Shown here: positions 54,081 through 63,458 of the stretch, piece by piece
Layout of the letters: every line of letters begins with the position of its first letter
Position numbering within the stretch: the first letter of the stretch is position 1
Assembly: GCA_903824575.1 (NCBI GenBank)
Contig: CAIJXJ010000272.1
Location: forward strand, 1-63,458
Direction of reading: 5' to 3'
Length of the DNA stretch: 63,458 nucleotides
DNA from: an uncultured Methylobacillus sp.
GTDB lineage: Bacteria; Pseudomonadota; Gammaproteobacteria; Burkholderiales; Methylophilaceae
The notes under the pieces: model-generated
Databases searched by the model: none
What the model was told of the DNA's origin: nothing
What the model saw: only the letters and a program-made list of their open reading frames with translations
Program-made: the position numbers and the translations under genes

Positions 54081-55021
54081 GTCATCCACGACGCACGTTG
54101 CATGGCGATGCCGTGGGCGCCATGTGCTCTGGCCGTGTCCATGTCAGCCCGTAGCAGTCCGCCCAAAGCGTAAACTGGCAACGGGTAATCGTTGAGAAGC
54201 GTTACGAAAGCCGTCCACCCCAGGGGAGTTGCATCAGGGTGACTCAAGGTGGGCATGACCGGGGACAGCAGCACGAAATCCAGCCCCAGCAGAGCCGCTT
54301 GCGCCAACTCCTCTGCATCATGACAGGAAGCCGCACAGATCAAATCCTCGGGCTTCTGTCGTAGGGACATCAATCGACTGGCCGGAAGGTGCACACCAGC
54401 GGCTCCCACTGCACGCGCCATGGATATCTCACCATTCAACAGCACACGGGCGCCATAGGGCTGGCAGATGCGCACCACTCTCGCCGCCAGTGCTTCCAAG
54501 GCAGTTGCAGCCAGTTGTTTCTCACGCACCTGGATCAGTCGCAAGCCCTGTTCCAGCGCATGATCCAAGCCCATAAAAAATTTCTTCTCGCCCATGGCTG
54601 CCAAGTCGGTGATGGCGTACACGGCAGGCAATTGCAAAGCATGAATCAGCGGCTCATTGGCGGGCAGCAGAGGACCAACCGTGAGTGCTGATAGATCCTG
54701 CCAGGAGAGCTGTTGACCCTCGCGGCCATGCGGCTCGCCTGCCCATTTGCGGACGATGAAAAAACGCAGTTTGACGGTGCGTTCGGGATAGGCAAAGGTG
54801 CGTGTAAGCCAGGGAGTCGCCTCGACTGCCGCGATGCCCAGTTCTTCCAGTAATTCACGCCGCAGGGCAGCAATCGGCGTCTCATCTGCTTCGATCTTGC
54901 CGCCGGGGAATTCCCACCAGCCAGCCCAAGGCTTGCCAGGTGGGCGATGACCCAAGAGCACCTGGCCGTCCTCACGCAGGATGACCGCGACTGCCGCCTC
55001 AACATCGACGTGCGGCGTCAT
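54077..55021 (-). CDS. Nudix hydrolase fused to a thiamine-phosphate-synthase-like domain
   Basis: 314 residues. The N-terminal MutT-type Nudix domain has the box GGKIEADETPIAALRRELLEELGI (GX5EX7REXXEEXG), which removes oxidised dGTP-like nucleotides. The C-terminal half (about 132-314) is a ThiE/TenI-like TIM barrel: LIQVREKQL, VLLNGEISMARAVGAAGVHL, DFVLLSPVMPTLSHPDATPLGW and YALGGL. This fusion is common in beta- and gammaproteobacteria, and the role of the second domain is not settled. Start and stop overlap its neighbours by 4 nt. Confidence 0.92.
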   Translation of the reverse strand: MTPHVDVEAAVAVILREDGQVLLGHRPPGKPWAGWWEFPGGKIEADETPIAALRRELLEELGIAAVEATPWLTRTFAYPERTVKLRFFIVRKWAGEPHGREGQQLSWQDLSALTVGPLLPANEPLIHALQLPAVYAITDLAAMGEKKFFMGLDHALEQGLRLIQVREKQLAATALEALAARVVRICQPYGARVLLNGEISMARAVGAAGVHLPASRLMSLRQKPEDLICAASCHDAEELAQAALLGLDFVLLSPVMPTLSHPDATPLGWTAFVTLLNDYPLPVYALGGLLRADMDTARAHGAHGIAMQRASWMT

Positions 55022-55878
55022 GCCTGGCGCAAACCCTGCCGCCCTGCCCAGTCGCGCGCAAACTGCCAGGCCACCCGACCGCTACGCGAACCCCGGCCGA
55101 GCGCAAACTGCAACGCGGCACGACGCGCCTGCGGGCTCAGCTGGATAATGCCGAAAGTCTTGAGCCAGTGGCGTACGATATCAAGGTAGGCGTCCTGATC
55201 GAATGGATAGAACGACAACCACAGGCCGAAGCGCTCAGACAGAGAAATCTTTTCCTCTATTGCGTCACCCGGGCGTATCTCGTCGCCGACGTATTGCGTT
55301 ATCAGATTCTCGCTCATGAACTCCGGCATAAGATGACGCCGATTTGAGGTGGCATAGATCAGCAGGTTGTCGGCCATGGCAGCCACCGAGCCGTCGAGGG
55401 CCACCTTGAGTGCCTTATAGCCGGGATCGTCGGCGTCAAAGGAGAGATCGTCGCAGAACAGGATAAAACGCTCACGACGCCCGCGTAGCACGTCGGCAAT
55501 CTCCACCAAATCAACCAGATCGGCCTTGCTGACCTCAATCAGTCGCAGTCCATCAGGCGCATATTCGGTCAACAGCGCCTTCACCAGGGAAGACTTTCCG
55601 GTGCCGCGCGCGCCGGTCAGAAGCGCGTTATTGGCAGGCAGGTGCTGCAGAAACTGGCGCGTATTGCGTACCAGCAATTCTTTTTGCGCATCCACCCCGC
55701 ATAGATCGCACAACGCGATTCGGTGCGGCTGCAGCACTGCCTGCAACTGGCCGTGACCATTCTGCCGGCGCCAGCGGTAGGCCTGTGCGGTCCAATCCGG
55801 AGCAACAGGTGCCGGCGGTAGCAAGGCCTCCAGCCGCGACAGCAAGGATTCGGCGCGTAGAATCAGACTTTGCATCAA
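55018..55878 (-). CDS. DUF815-family ATPase
   Basis: 286 residues. Walker [10 protein letters not shown] and Walker [12 protein letters not shown] are followed by a sensor-like [13 protein letters not shown], an AAA-type core as in DUF815. The function is not known. It overlaps argJ by 4 nt and the Nudix gene by 4 nt. Confidence 0.9.
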   Translation of the reverse strand: MMQSLILRAESLLSRLEALLPPAPVAPDWTAQAYRWRRQNGHGQLQAVLQPHRIALCDLCGVDAQKELLVRNTRQFLQHLPANNALLTGARGTGKSSLVKALLTEYAPDGLRLIEVSKADLVDLVEIADVLRGRRERFILFCDDLSFDADDPGYKALKVALDGSVAAMADNLLIYATSNRRHLMPEFMSENLITQYVGDEIRPGDAIEEKISLSERFGLWLSFYPFDQDAYLDIVRHWLKTFGIIQLSPQARRAALQFALGRGSRSGRVAWQFARDWAGRQGLRQA

Positions 55879-57104
55879 CTGCGGTAGTCCGCGTTGATCT
55901 TCACATAGTCATACGAAAAATCACAGGTCCACAGCGTTGATTCCGCTCGGCCTCGCCCCAGCACCACGCGCACAGTGATTTCAGCTTCCTTCATCACACG
56001 CTGACCATCGGCCTCAACGTAACTCGAGGCTCGTCCACCATTTTCGGCCACCAACACATCGCCCAGATAAAGGCGGAGCAAATTGACATCCAGATCCTCC
56101 ACACCGGCATAACCAATCGCCGCCAGGATGCGCCCCAGATTGGGGTCGGAAGCAAAAAACGCCGTCTTGATCAGCGGGGAATGGGCGATGGCATATCCAA
56201 TCTTGCGACATTCAGCCTCGTCACGCCCGCCTTGCACCTCTATCGTCATGAACTTGGTCGCACCTTCGCCGTCACGCACGATGGCCTGCGCCAGCTGCAC
56301 GGCGACTTGGGTCACGGCGTCACGCAAGGCCTTGTATTCGGCGCTGTGAATATCGCTGATGATATCTCCCCCACTCAGGCCGGTTGCCATCAACAGCAAC
56401 GAATCATTGGTAGAGGTGTCGCCATCCACCGTGATGCAATTAAAGGAACGATTGACCGCGTAGTGAATCATGGCGTCAAGCGCGGATTGAGACACAGCAG
56501 CGTCGGTCGCGATATAACCCAACATGGTGGCCATATTGGGATGGATCATGCCGGAACCCTTGGCAATGCCGGTGACAGTGATGCTGCGGCCGCCAATATC
56601 GATGCGAGTCGATGCGCCCTTGGCGACGATGTCGGTAGTCATGATCGCGGTCGCAGCGTTCAGCCAATTATCTTCCGCAAGGTCGGCAACACAGGCCGGC
56701 AGACCGGCAACCACGCGCTCCACCGGCAAGGTCTCCATGATGACCCCGGTCGAAAACGGCAATATCTGGTTATCGGCGCAATTAAGCAACCCGGCCAGTG
56801 CCTCGCAACTGCGGCGTGCCCGAAGCATGCCATCTTCACCGGTGCCGGCATTGGCATTGCCGGTGTTAATCAGCAAGGCGCGAATTTGCCCTGATGCCGC
56901 TAAATGCTGACGACACAGCACGACCGGCGCGGCACAGAAGCGATTCCGGGTAAAGACACCGGCGACTGCGGTGCCGTGCGTCAGGGTCATGACCACAAGG
57001 TCACGACGATCGGACTTGCGAATATTAGCTTCTGTCACGCCAAGCTTGACGCCAGGCACGGGCAAAAGGTCTTGCGCAACAGGGGAATGCAGATTTACGG
57101 GCAT
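55875..57104 (-). CDS. argJ: Bifunctional ornithine acetyltransferase / N-acetylglutamate synthase
   Basis: 409 residues from the ATG at 57104 (GGAG upstream); the ATG at 57164 adds an unconserved tail. The autoprocessing and catalytic region is seen in [18 protein letters not shown], where the threonine of MATML becomes the new N-terminal nucleophile. Other blocks are [13 protein letters not shown] and DGDTSTNDS. It recycles acetyl groups in arginine synthesis. First gene of the four-gene operon. Confidence 0.95.
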   Translation of the reverse strand: MPVNLHSPVAQDLLPVPGVKLGVTEANIRKSDRRDLVVMTLTHGTAVAGVFTRNRFCAAPVVLCRQHLAASGQIRALLINTGNANAGTGEDGMLRARRSCEALAGLLNCADNQILPFSTGVIMETLPVERVVAGLPACVADLAEDNWLNAATAIMTTDIVAKGASTRIDIGGRSITVTGIAKGSGMIHPNMATMLGYIATDAAVSQSALDAMIHYAVNRSFNCITVDGDTSTNDSLLLMATGLSGGDIISDIHSAEYKALRDAVTQVAVQLAQAIVRDGEGATKFMTIEVQGGRDEAECRKIGYAIAHSPLIKTAFFASDPNLGRILAAIGYAGVEDLDVNLLRLYLGDVLVAENGGRASSYVEADGQRVMKEAEITVRVVLGRGRAESTLWTCDFSYDYVKINADYRS

Positions 57105-57226
57105 GGGAACTCCGGCGTGATCGACTAGGCATATTTTACTGTATCGCTCGCATTCTAGGCGCACACCCTGATTCCATTGCGTCGAGGATCGTGCTAGATT
57201 GCTTCTCCAACTAGGGCACTGAGGTG

Positions 57227-59566
57227 ATGACAGACTTCCCTAACACACGTGCAATGCCTGTTTCCGTTCGTAGCGACCCGCTACTTTCCGAACGACTGCA
57301 TGCCATCATTCGCAACATTCACGATGCACGCCACATCGATGAAATCATCTTCGAAGTTAGCGAAAGCCTGCGCGCCCTGTTCCAGGCCGAACGCATCACC
57401 ATTTTTGTCCCCAATAACGATGGCAATATCATTTCAAGAGTTGCGAGCCATCTCTCCGCGTCACAACGCCTCAAGTTACCGGCCAACGCCAAGAGCATTG
57501 CGGGTTACGTGGCGCAAGAGAAGGTCGTCGTCAATATTGCCAATGCCTATGACGACGCCGAATTAAGACGCATCAATCCCAACCTGCAATTCCTGAAAGC
57601 AGTGGACACTCAGACTGGCTTTAACACCAAACAAGTGCTTGCCTTCCCAGTACTGAGCCCCGAAGGCGGGAAACTGATGGCAGTAATCGAACTTGCCAAT
57701 AGTCTCAATCGATTGCCATTTCCCAGAATCGCTGAGGCCGCCGCCATCCGGGTCAGCAAACCATTGGCGATCGCCTTCAATTCCCGGCGCACACCGCGCG
57801 GTTTGGCCAAGACCCGCTTCTGGCCACTAATCGCCCAGAACACGTTATCGGTAAAAGACATGGAGCAGGCATTTCGTAGCGCACGTAGCGGAAATATGGA
57901 CGTTGAAACCCTGCTGCTGGAAGAGTTTCATATTGATCCGGCCGAGATCGGTCAGGCCTATGCCAGTTTCTTCGGCGTGCCATTCGAACCTTACAACTCG
58001 AGCCGTGTGCAACCCGTTGCGCTGCACCACAGCCTGACTGAGGATTATGTGCTGGCCAATGAATGGCTGCCACTCGATGAAACAGATGAGGAAGGCCTGA
58101 TCATCCTGACGCCGGAACCTGAAAAGGTCCGCAGTTCTCACATCGTCAACCAGGCCTTCCCCAAGAAGACCAAGGTCACCTACAAAGTCTGTCTGAAACG
58201 CGACTTCATCAACACCATCGAACTGTTCTATAACATGGGTGAGATCGCCCTCCCAACCGAAGACAGTGACGAAGAAGAGGACAATGCACGTAACCGCATC
58301 AGCGATCAGGATAATGCACTGGTCAAATTAATTAACCGCATCATTGTTGAAGCCCACAATCAGGGGGCATCCGACATCCACATCGAGCCTTACCCGGATA
58401 ACAGCAAGACCGAAGTACGTTTCAGAAAAGATGGCACACTGGTGCACTTCACCACCATCCCTTCGGCCTACAGGAATGCCATCGTTTCACGCATCAAGAT
58501 CATGTGCGATCTGGATATCTCAGAGCGACGCAGACCTCAGGACGGCAAGATAAAATACAAAAAATTCGGCCCGCTGGACATTGAACTACGTGTCGCCACC
58601 ATCCCAACCTCAGGCGGACTGGAGGATGTCGTGATGCGAATCCTGGCTGGCGGAACTCCGCTGCCACTGGAAAAACTAGGTTTCTCATCCCGCACTGAAG
58701 CAAAATTGCGTGAAATGATCACCCGACCCTATGGACTGTTTTTCGTCTGCGGCCCAACCGGGTCCGGCAAGACCACCACCCTGCATTCCGCGCTCAGCCA
58801 CATCAACACCAGTGAGACAAAAATTTGGACGGCGGAAGATCCTGTCGAGATCACTCAGAAGGGTTTGCGTCAGGTGCAGATCAATCACAAGTCCGGAATG
58901 GATTTCGCCAGCGCATTGAAATCCTTTCTACGAGCCGATCCCGATGTCATCATGATTGGCGAAATGCGTGACCGGGAAACTGTCGCCATCGGCATCGAAG
59001 CCTCACTAACCGGACACTTGGTACTCACCACCCTACACACCAACAGTGCCCCGGAGTCAGTTGTGCGCCTGCTCGACATGGGCATGGACCCCTTCAATTT
59101 TGCCGATGCACTGCTGGGAATTCTGGCACAACGCCTGGCCAAACGTCTGTGCGATTGCAAACAGGCTTATACCGCAACGGCTGATGAAATCCAGCTCTTA
59201 TTGCGCGAATACTGCATTGAACTGGAGCACACCGAATTGTGGAAGAAGGACTCCGCTCTCGCCATCCGGTCCTTGCATCATGAATGGCTCAAGCAATTCG
59301 CCAATGAACATGGCCAATTCACCCTGTACAAACCGATCGGTTGCCCGAAGTGTGACAATACCGGCTACAAGGGCCGAATTGGGCTCTATGAACTAATGGA
59401 GGGCACAACTGCCATCAAGCAAAACATCCAGGACAGGGGGCGTGTTTCCGAAATGCTGGCGACCGCGCTGGAGGATGGCATGCATACGCTGAAACAGGAT
59501 GGGATCGAGAAAGTGCTCAAGGGCATCACCGACATCAAGCAGGTACGGGCGGTCTGCACCAAATAA
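57227..59566 (+). CDS. GspE/PilB-type ATPase with N-terminal GAF domain
   Basis: 779 residues; a GTG one codon earlier could also start. Order: GAF-like domain (about 20-190, [17 protein letters not shown]), an MshEN-like domain (about 215-330) that in relatives binds c-di-GMP, and the type II/IV ATPase. The ATPase shows Walker [11 protein letters not shown] (about 509), the Asp box WTAEDPVEI, Walker [13 protein letters not shown] and a zinc tetracysteine ([17 protein letters not shown]). Such ATPases power pilus extension or secretion. No pil or gsp partners are adjacent. Confidence 0.9.
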   Translation: MTDFPNTRAMPVSVRSDPLLSERLHAIIRNIHDARHIDEIIFEVSESLRALFQAERITIFVPNNDGNIISRVASHLSASQRLKLPANAKSIAGYVAQEKVVVNIANAYDDAELRRINPNLQFLKAVDTQTGFNTKQVLAFPVLSPEGGKLMAVIELANSLNRLPFPRIAEAAAIRVSKPLAIAFNSRRTPRGLAKTRFWPLIAQNTLSVKDMEQAFRSARSGNMDVETLLLEEFHIDPAEIGQAYASFFGVPFEPYNSSRVQPVALHHSLTEDYVLANEWLPLDETDEEGLIILTPEPEKVRSSHIVNQAFPKKTKVTYKVCLKRDFINTIELFYNMGEIALPTEDSDEEEDNARNRISDQDNALVKLINRIIVEAHNQGASDIHIEPYPDNSKTEVRFRKDGTLVHFTTIPSAYRNAIVSRIKIMCDLDISERRRPQDGKIKYKKFGPLDIELRVATIPTSGGLEDVVMRILAGGTPLPLEKLGFSSRTEAKLREMITRPYGLFFVCGPTGSGKTTTLHSALSHINTSETKIWTAEDPVEITQKGLRQVQINHKSGMDFASALKSFLRADPDVIMIGEMRDRETVAIGIEASLTGHLVLTTLHTNSAPESVVRLLDMGMDPFNFADALLGILAQRLAKRLCDCKQAYTATADEIQLLLREYCIELEHTELWKKDSALAIRSLHHEWLKQFANEHGQFTLYKPIGCPKCDNTGYKGRIGLYELMEGTTAIKQNIQDRGRVSEMLATALEDGMHTLKQDGIEKVLKGITDIKQVRAVCTK

Positions 59567-59651
59567 AATCAGATGCTCAGCACGGAAAACACGGGGGAAT
59601 CCATATTATCCACTGGGCGTGTTGGCGGCTGAATAAATTACCGACACTCAT

Positions 59652-60050
59652 TCAACGCCGAGGCAATGTGACTTCCATGGTCTTTCCACCGTAGCCGAAC
59701 TGCTGATCTCGGCCTTGCACGATGACCGCCTGGACGCCAAGAGGAATTTTCACATCGTAAAGATCACGAGTGAAGGGTTGCTCATCAGCATGATCGTGCA
59801 GAAGCTTACGCTCCCCATAAACCGTGCCATCCTTGCCGATAACGATAAAGGCATCAGCATAACGCTGAGGTGTGTCATATGGTGAGGAAACGGTAACATC
59901 GAAGTCGAACGTCTCTGACCCTCGGAACTGCACCGTCGCAGCAATGATATCGGGGTAATTCTGTTCCAACGCATCAGTCGCCTGTGATACGACCGTGTTG
60001 ATGGCAAAGGCTAGCGAAATAAATACCAGTTGCCAGGAAAATCTATGCAT
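59652..60050 (-). CDS. Exported hypothetical protein
   Basis: 132 residues with signal peptide (LAFAINTVVSQA). The mature part (FDFDVTVSSPYDTPQRYADAF, GKDGTVYGERKLLHDHADEQPF, RDQQFGYGGKTMEVTLP) resembles a small conserved periplasmic family without a known role. There is no strong Shine-Dalgarno (CCACCACC before the ATG). It may be co-transcribed with the small frames upstream on the same strand. Confidence 0.65.
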   Translation of the reverse strand: MHRFSWQLVFISLAFAINTVVSQATDALEQNYPDIIAATVQFRGSETFDFDVTVSSPYDTPQRYADAFIVIGKDGTVYGERKLLHDHADEQPFTRDLYDVKIPLGVQAVIVQGRDQQFGYGGKTMEVTLPRR

Positions 60051-60064
60051 GGTGGTGGATTAAT

Positions 60065-60180
60065 TACTCTGGTGTTGTGAATGATAAAGGAGATATGCTG
60101 CGGTGTCTCGGAGTAGAAGCATTGATTGTTGCCTGCTCATACAGTGAGGCAAGGTCATTGATGTCAGCTACATTTTCCAT
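60065..60180 (-). CDS. Possible 38-residue peptide gene
   Basis: An ATG at 60180 with GGAAAG about 8 nt upstream opens a frame starting MENVADINDLASLYEQ and ending SPLSFTTPE. I recognise no family. The frame lies 15 bp before the exported-protein gene on the same strand. It is too short to be sure. Confidence 0.3.
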
Positions 60181-60272
60181 TACTAGTCTTTCCAAAACTG
60201 ATTAGAACTTAATCCATGAATTCCAACATGAAATTGATTTCTCTCAGCAGAGGCCGACCTTCCAGCCAAAAT

Positions 60273-60449
60273 TTAATGTTTTACGCTGGGATTATTGCCA
60301 ATTTCATTTGCTTCAAGGGCAGTGTAGTAGGGGAATCCTAACCCTGTCATATCTATATCCTGAAAGTTAACATGCTCGACGACTGGTTCGTTAAGAATGT
60401 TATGTTCAAGTTGATCATCCAGCCAGTCCTGCAAATTAAAGCTTTTCAT
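60273..60449 (-). CDS. Small protein of 58 residues, unknown
   Basis: ATG at 60449 with a clear AGGAG 7 nt upstream; the protein begins MKSFNLQDWLDDQLEH, is acidic and ends near NNPSVKH. Just past its stop another frame continues IKFWLEGRPLLREINFMLEF before stopping at about 60202, so a frameshift may have shortened a gene of about 78 codons. No family is recognised and the AT content is high. Confidence 0.5.
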   Translation of the reverse strand: MKSFNLQDWLDDQLEHNILNEPVVEHVNFQDIDMTGLGFPYYTALEANEIGNNPSVKH

Positions 60450-60876
60450 TTCTTTCTCCTGTAACACAGGTTAACGGCGTAACCTGACTGTGCCTTGATA
60501 CAAGTAATGATTTATCCGCGAGCAGTAAATCCGCCCTACAAGTTGTCTTAAATCAGCGGGAACGATGCTACTCAAGGGTGGTTTCCATCGATACGCAATG
60601 AGATAGCATAAGTCATGCCAAAATATATCTTACTGTTTTGTATAGTTATTATAATTTCTCAAGTCATAAACATGTTTATCGAACAACAACATTAATTCAA
60701 AAATCCGTTTATTTCCGTGCAGGCTATTAACGGCACAGGAAATGCGCGGTTCCGTCATATCCCTCAAAGGTGGGCATTTAGGCAATTTATTGCCGCAAAC
60801 ACGAATTAACTTGATAAAAGATATAAATCGTTTATTATGGACTTCGTAATGTTGAAAAATTTATTCAGGGGGAGTC
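60450..60876. other. AT-rich intergenic region between divergent small genes
   Basis: No gene is supported. An AT-rich tract (about 60610-60710) is suitable for promoters in both directions. Confidence 0.4.
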
Positions 60877-61053
60877 ATGAACAGTAACAATGAAATACCC
60901 TACGGGGCTTTGTACTCATTTCAGCCAGAATATATGGCTGATATCGTTCATGAAAAGATTCTCAATCATCAAGACGAAGTTGAAAGGCAGTCGCAACCTC
61001 TTCTATTAAGACTTGTAAGCTTTTCAACGGCCCCCTTTACCTCGGCGTCTTGA
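60877..61053 (+). CDS. Small protein of 58 residues, unknown
   Basis: An ATG at 60877 follows an excellent ribosome-binding site (AGGGGGAGTC). It begins MNSNNEIPYGALYSFQPEYM, has a charged middle (HEKILNHQDEVERQ) and ends FTSAS. It is divergent from the small gene at 60449. The function is unknown; it could also be a leader peptide. Confidence 0.5.
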   Translation: MNSNNEIPYGALYSFQPEYMADIVHEKILNHQDEVERQSQPLLLRLVSFSTAPFTSAS

Positions 61054-61625
61054 ACCTGCCCATAGGGGGGTGAAATCGCAGTAGTTTGTCAATTAACCGC
61101 GATCGTATGACCTGCTAGTCAGACAGGCCTGCCTTACAATCACTAAACAACCAACAGCTTTAGCTGGCAGGTTTGAATTGCGGACTGAAAGTCCGGTCAC
61201 TCCATGACGCACCTCCTTTAATGCAGCATATTTTCGCGGCTGGTGGTTTAAACCTTAAGATCGAGAATTAATTTGACGGCGCCGCGTTAATTGCAGCTAT
61301 GGAGGATCTACTCCAATTTCCTCTAGTGGACGATAGGGCACATCGACGTTTCAAATCTCGATGACCGGTTCTGCTAGTCATTGGGCCGCGAATGATGAAC
61401 GGCGAGAGCATAGGCGATATTGCTGATCTTCTATTTTTCTTGCACCCAGATCTACCCGGATTTGTCTCGTCATCTGGCTGACGCGTAGGAATTCAATTTC
61501 ACAGGTGAAATTGCGCTCCTACTGGGGTGTCCGCCATAATGAGCGATTCGGTTTTAATCCAGATGCTTATGTTTTAATAGCGGCTTGACGGTTTGAACTG
61601 TTTTTTCCAAGTTAACGGACAACCC
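61054..61625. other. Gene-poor stretch before dhaL with hairpins
   Basis: No supported gene. Hairpins seen: CAGCT/AGCTG near 61159-61170, CGGACT/AGTCCG near 61182-61196, and a large one at 61485-61522. Broken frames such as NGESIGDIADLLFFLHPD around 61395-61450 hint at decayed coding sequence, but no transposase could be recognised. Confidence 0.4.
61485..61522. promoter_or_regulatory. Two-tier hairpin/dyad upstream of dhaL
   Basis: Outer stem GTAGGA/TCCTAC (6 bp), a 3/3 internal loop, inner stem CAATTTCA/TGAAATTG (8 bp) and a CAGG loop. It ends 103 bp before the dhaL start. It could be a DNA operator or an RNA leader element. Confidence 0.55.
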
Positions 61626-62255
61626 ATGGACACAGTATTCATCTTGCGGGCGGCAACAGCCGTCAAAACAGCCCTATTGGCCCACGAAGCCGAAATCGAG
61701 TCGCTGGATCGTGCGATCGGCGATGGTGACCATTTCATCAACATCCGGCGGGGCATTGCTGTCATCACCGACATGCATGACGAGCTTGCCGCTTTGGAAC
61801 CGGATTTAGTGTTGCAGAAAATCGGCATGAAACTGCTTTCCACCATCGGCGGCGCATCCGGCCCCCTGATCGGCAGCTTTTTCATCAGTATGGCAAAATG
61901 TGTCAAGGTGCAAGGAGCTGACACGTTGCCTGGAATTGCCGCAGCCTTTGCCGCAGGTGTCGATGCCATCAAGAGTCGCGGTCACGCCGAGGTAGGTGAA
62001 AAAACCATGCTGGATGTGTTGGTCCCGGTCTCCCTCAGCTTTACCCGCTTGAGTGCCGAGGGCTTCGAGCGCAACGACCTGCTCAACGTGCTCAAGCGCG
62101 AGGCCGATCAGGGTTTGGCCACCACCCGAGACATGATTGCCAGCAAAGGCCGTGCCGCATCCCTGGGGGAGCGCGCCATCGGTCATCTCGATCCTGGCGC
62201 CAAGACCTGTCAGGTCATCATTCACACGATCTGTGACCTCACTGCAGAAAATTAA
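61626..62255 (+). CDS. dhaL: Dihydroxyacetone kinase subunit DhaL
   Basis: 209 residues from the ATG at 61626. The ADP/Mg site is AIGDGDHFINI and the glycine-rich loop STIGGASGPLIGSFF follows, as in DhaL. DhaL holds ADP that is re-phosphorylated by DhaM and passes phosphate to dihydroxyacetone on DhaK. Gene order here is dhaL-dhaK. Confidence 0.9.
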   Translation: MDTVFILRAATAVKTALLAHEAEIESLDRAIGDGDHFINIRRGIAVITDMHDELAALEPDLVLQKIGMKLLSTIGGASGPLIGSFFISMAKCVKVQGADTLPGIAAAFAAGVDAIKSRGHAEVGEKTMLDVLVPVSLSFTRLSAEGFERNDLLNVLKREADQGLATTRDMIASKGRAASLGERAIGHLDPGAKTCQVIIHTICDLTAEN

Positions 62256-62271
62256 AGGTCAAGGAAAACTC

Positions 62272-63261
62272 ATGAAAAAATTCATCAACCAGATCGATGA
62301 CATGCTGGTCGAGAGCCTGTCCGGTTTTGCCGCAGCACACAAGGATCTGATCAGCCTGCACCTGGATCCAAACTACGTGACGCGCATCCAAAAATCCCGC
62401 CAAAAGGTAGCACTGATTTCCGGCGGCGGCTCCGGCCACGAGCCAATGCATACTGGCTTCATCGGCCATGGCATGCTGGACGCTGCCTGTCCGGGCCATG
62501 TGTTCACCTCGCCCACACCGGATCAGATGTTGGCTGCGGCCGAGGCGGTCGAGAATGGCATGGGCGTGCTGTTCATCGTCAAGAATTATGCCGGCGATGT
62601 CATGAACTTTGAAATGGCTGCCGAGATGCTGTCCTGTGCGCACGCCACCGTCACCACCTGCGACGATGTCGCCGTGGAGAATTCCACCTGGACCACGGGA
62701 CGGCGTGGCGTCGCTGGCACCGTCATCGTCGAGAAGTGTGTCGGCGCCCTGGCCGAAACTGGTGCCGACCTGGCCACCTGCAAGGCCTTCGGCGATAAGG
62801 TCAACCGCCACACGGCTTCCATGGGCGTGGCTCTGACCAGTTGCACCGTGCCGGCGGCGGGCCGCCCAACCTTTGAACTGGCGCCAGATGAACTGGAGAT
62901 GGGTGTCGGCATCCACGGCGAACCGGGGCGGCGGCGTGAGCCCATGCGGCAGGCGGATGCCATTGTCGCGGATCTGGTAGGCGCCATCCTGCATGACCTG
63001 CAGCCACAAAATGGCCAGGAAATCCTGTTGCTAGTGAATGGCTTCACCGGCACCCCTCTGATGGAACTTTATGTTCTGTACCATGCAGCCGCAAAACTGC
63101 TGGAGCAGCAAGGGATGAAAATTTCCCGCTCGCTGGTGGGTGATTACGTCACCTCACTGGAGATGGCAGGTGCCTCGATCACGGTCTGCCTGCTGGATGA
63201 CGAGATCCGTCAACACTGGGATGCCCCGGTGCATACGGCGGCCTTGCGCTGGGGCAGATAG
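62272..63261 (+). CDS. dhaK: Dihydroxyacetone kinase subunit DhaK
   Basis: 329 residues from the ATG at 62272 with AAGGAAAACTC upstream. The substrate site ISGGGSGHEPMHTGF and the histidine that binds dihydroxyacetone covalently (VGIHGEPG) are present. No dhaM follows before the window end, so the phosphate donor protein must be elsewhere. Confidence 0.93.
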   Translation: MKKFINQIDDMLVESLSGFAAAHKDLISLHLDPNYVTRIQKSRQKVALISGGGSGHEPMHTGFIGHGMLDAACPGHVFTSPTPDQMLAAAEAVENGMGVLFIVKNYAGDVMNFEMAAEMLSCAHATVTTCDDVAVENSTWTTGRRGVAGTVIVEKCVGALAETGADLATCKAFGDKVNRHTASMGVALTSCTVPAAGRPTFELAPDELEMGVGIHGEPGRRREPMRQADAIVADLVGAILHDLQPQNGQEILLLVNGFTGTPLMELYVLYHAAAKLLEQQGMKISRSLVGDYVTSLEMAGASITVCLLDDEIRQHWDAPVHTAALRWGR

Positions 63262-63388
63262 CACCCGGGAAAAAGCCTGGTTATTCCCCAATACCATCTG
63301 AAAACGTGCTGATTTTTAAGGTAAAAATTTTTGTATTTTTTGGCGGATTCAAATTTGAAGTGCAACTTTTGTAAAGAAATTTAGGTGG

Positions 63389-63407
63389 CGAACTGCTGTA
63401 GAGTTCG
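63389..63407. promoter_or_regulatory. Dyad CGAACT-N7-AGTTCG before the last gene
   Basis: A perfect 6-bp inverted repeat with a 7-bp spacer lies 34 bp upstream of the ATG at 63441, within a probable promoter or leader. Confidence 0.4.
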
Positions 63408-63440
63408 TGCTGCTTAAACGACCAAGTAAAAGGAGCACGA

Positions 63441-63458
63441 ATGAAGTACTACAAGCAG
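63441..63458 (+). CDS. Start of a gene cut by the window end
   Basis: AAAAGGAGCACGA precedes an ATG opening MKYYKQ; only six codons are visible. Identity cannot be judged. Confidence 0.5.

Noticed and set aside
61181-61199. Hairpin with a tRNA-Phe-like anticodon loop (CTGAAAG)
   Set aside because: No D arm, T arm or acceptor stem can be paired around it, so it is not a tRNA.
61380-61460. Broken frame suggesting an insertion-sequence remnant
   Set aside because: No transposase motif, terminal repeats or target duplication could be shown.

Overview
The window looks like chromosome of a Gram-negative betaproteobacterium, probably of the Nitrosomonadales/Rhodocyclales kind. This is an inference from gene order: rpoE-rseA-rseB-rseC-mucD beside nadB, argJ followed by a DUF815 ATPase and a Nudix/ThiE-like fusion, and an NAD-linked fdsGBA-D formate dehydrogenase. 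A partial MxaL-like VWA gene at the left edge and the formate dehydrogenase would suit a one-carbon or mixed energy metabolism but do not prove it. No rRNA, tRNA, CRISPR array or intact transposase was seen.

Left part (1-28 kb). A VWA-protein fragment is followed by a response regulator broken by a 4-bp duplication, and by a TonB-dependent receptor. A lower-GC patch holds an XRE regulator and a secreted trypsin-like protease with an unusual C-terminal domain. Next come the envelope-stress operon (sigma-E, its anti-sigma factors and MucD), nadB with a small exported protein, and a SemiSWEET. A first dedicated TonB system follows (receptor, ExbB, ExbD, TonB) together with a lipoprotein phosphoesterase and a COG4705-like membrane protein. 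Formate dehydrogenase, yacG and a copper chaperone follow.

Central part (26.8-43 kb) is the most interesting. An SfnR-like sigma-54 activator is followed by five transcription units, each preceded by a close match to the -24/-12 (GG-N10-GC) sigma-54 promoter. They are: (A) a second TonB system (TonB, ExbB, two ExbD) plus a Tat-exported dienelactone-hydrolase-like protein; (B) a rhodanese-like protein without its catalytic cysteine, a DUF6152 protein and two related secreted proteins of unknown function; (C) two DUF6644 membrane proteins and a cytochrome c'-like lipoprotein; (D) a large TonB receptor with an N-terminal coiled coil, followed after a terminator by a GlcG/HbpS protein; (E) cytochrome b561 and cytochrome c'. 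I read this as one sigma-54-controlled regulon for uptake and periplasmic processing of an unidentified compound. The substrate is unknown.

Right part (43-63.5 kb). An MdtABC-type RND efflux operon with its outer-membrane factor is followed by a lone sulfate-binding protein, then the argJ operon on the minus strand and a GAF-MshEN-GspE ATPase. A gene-poor stretch of about 1.6 kb carries several small ORFs and strong hairpins. DhaL and DhaK (dihydroxyacetone kinase parts) and the first six codons of a further gene close the window.
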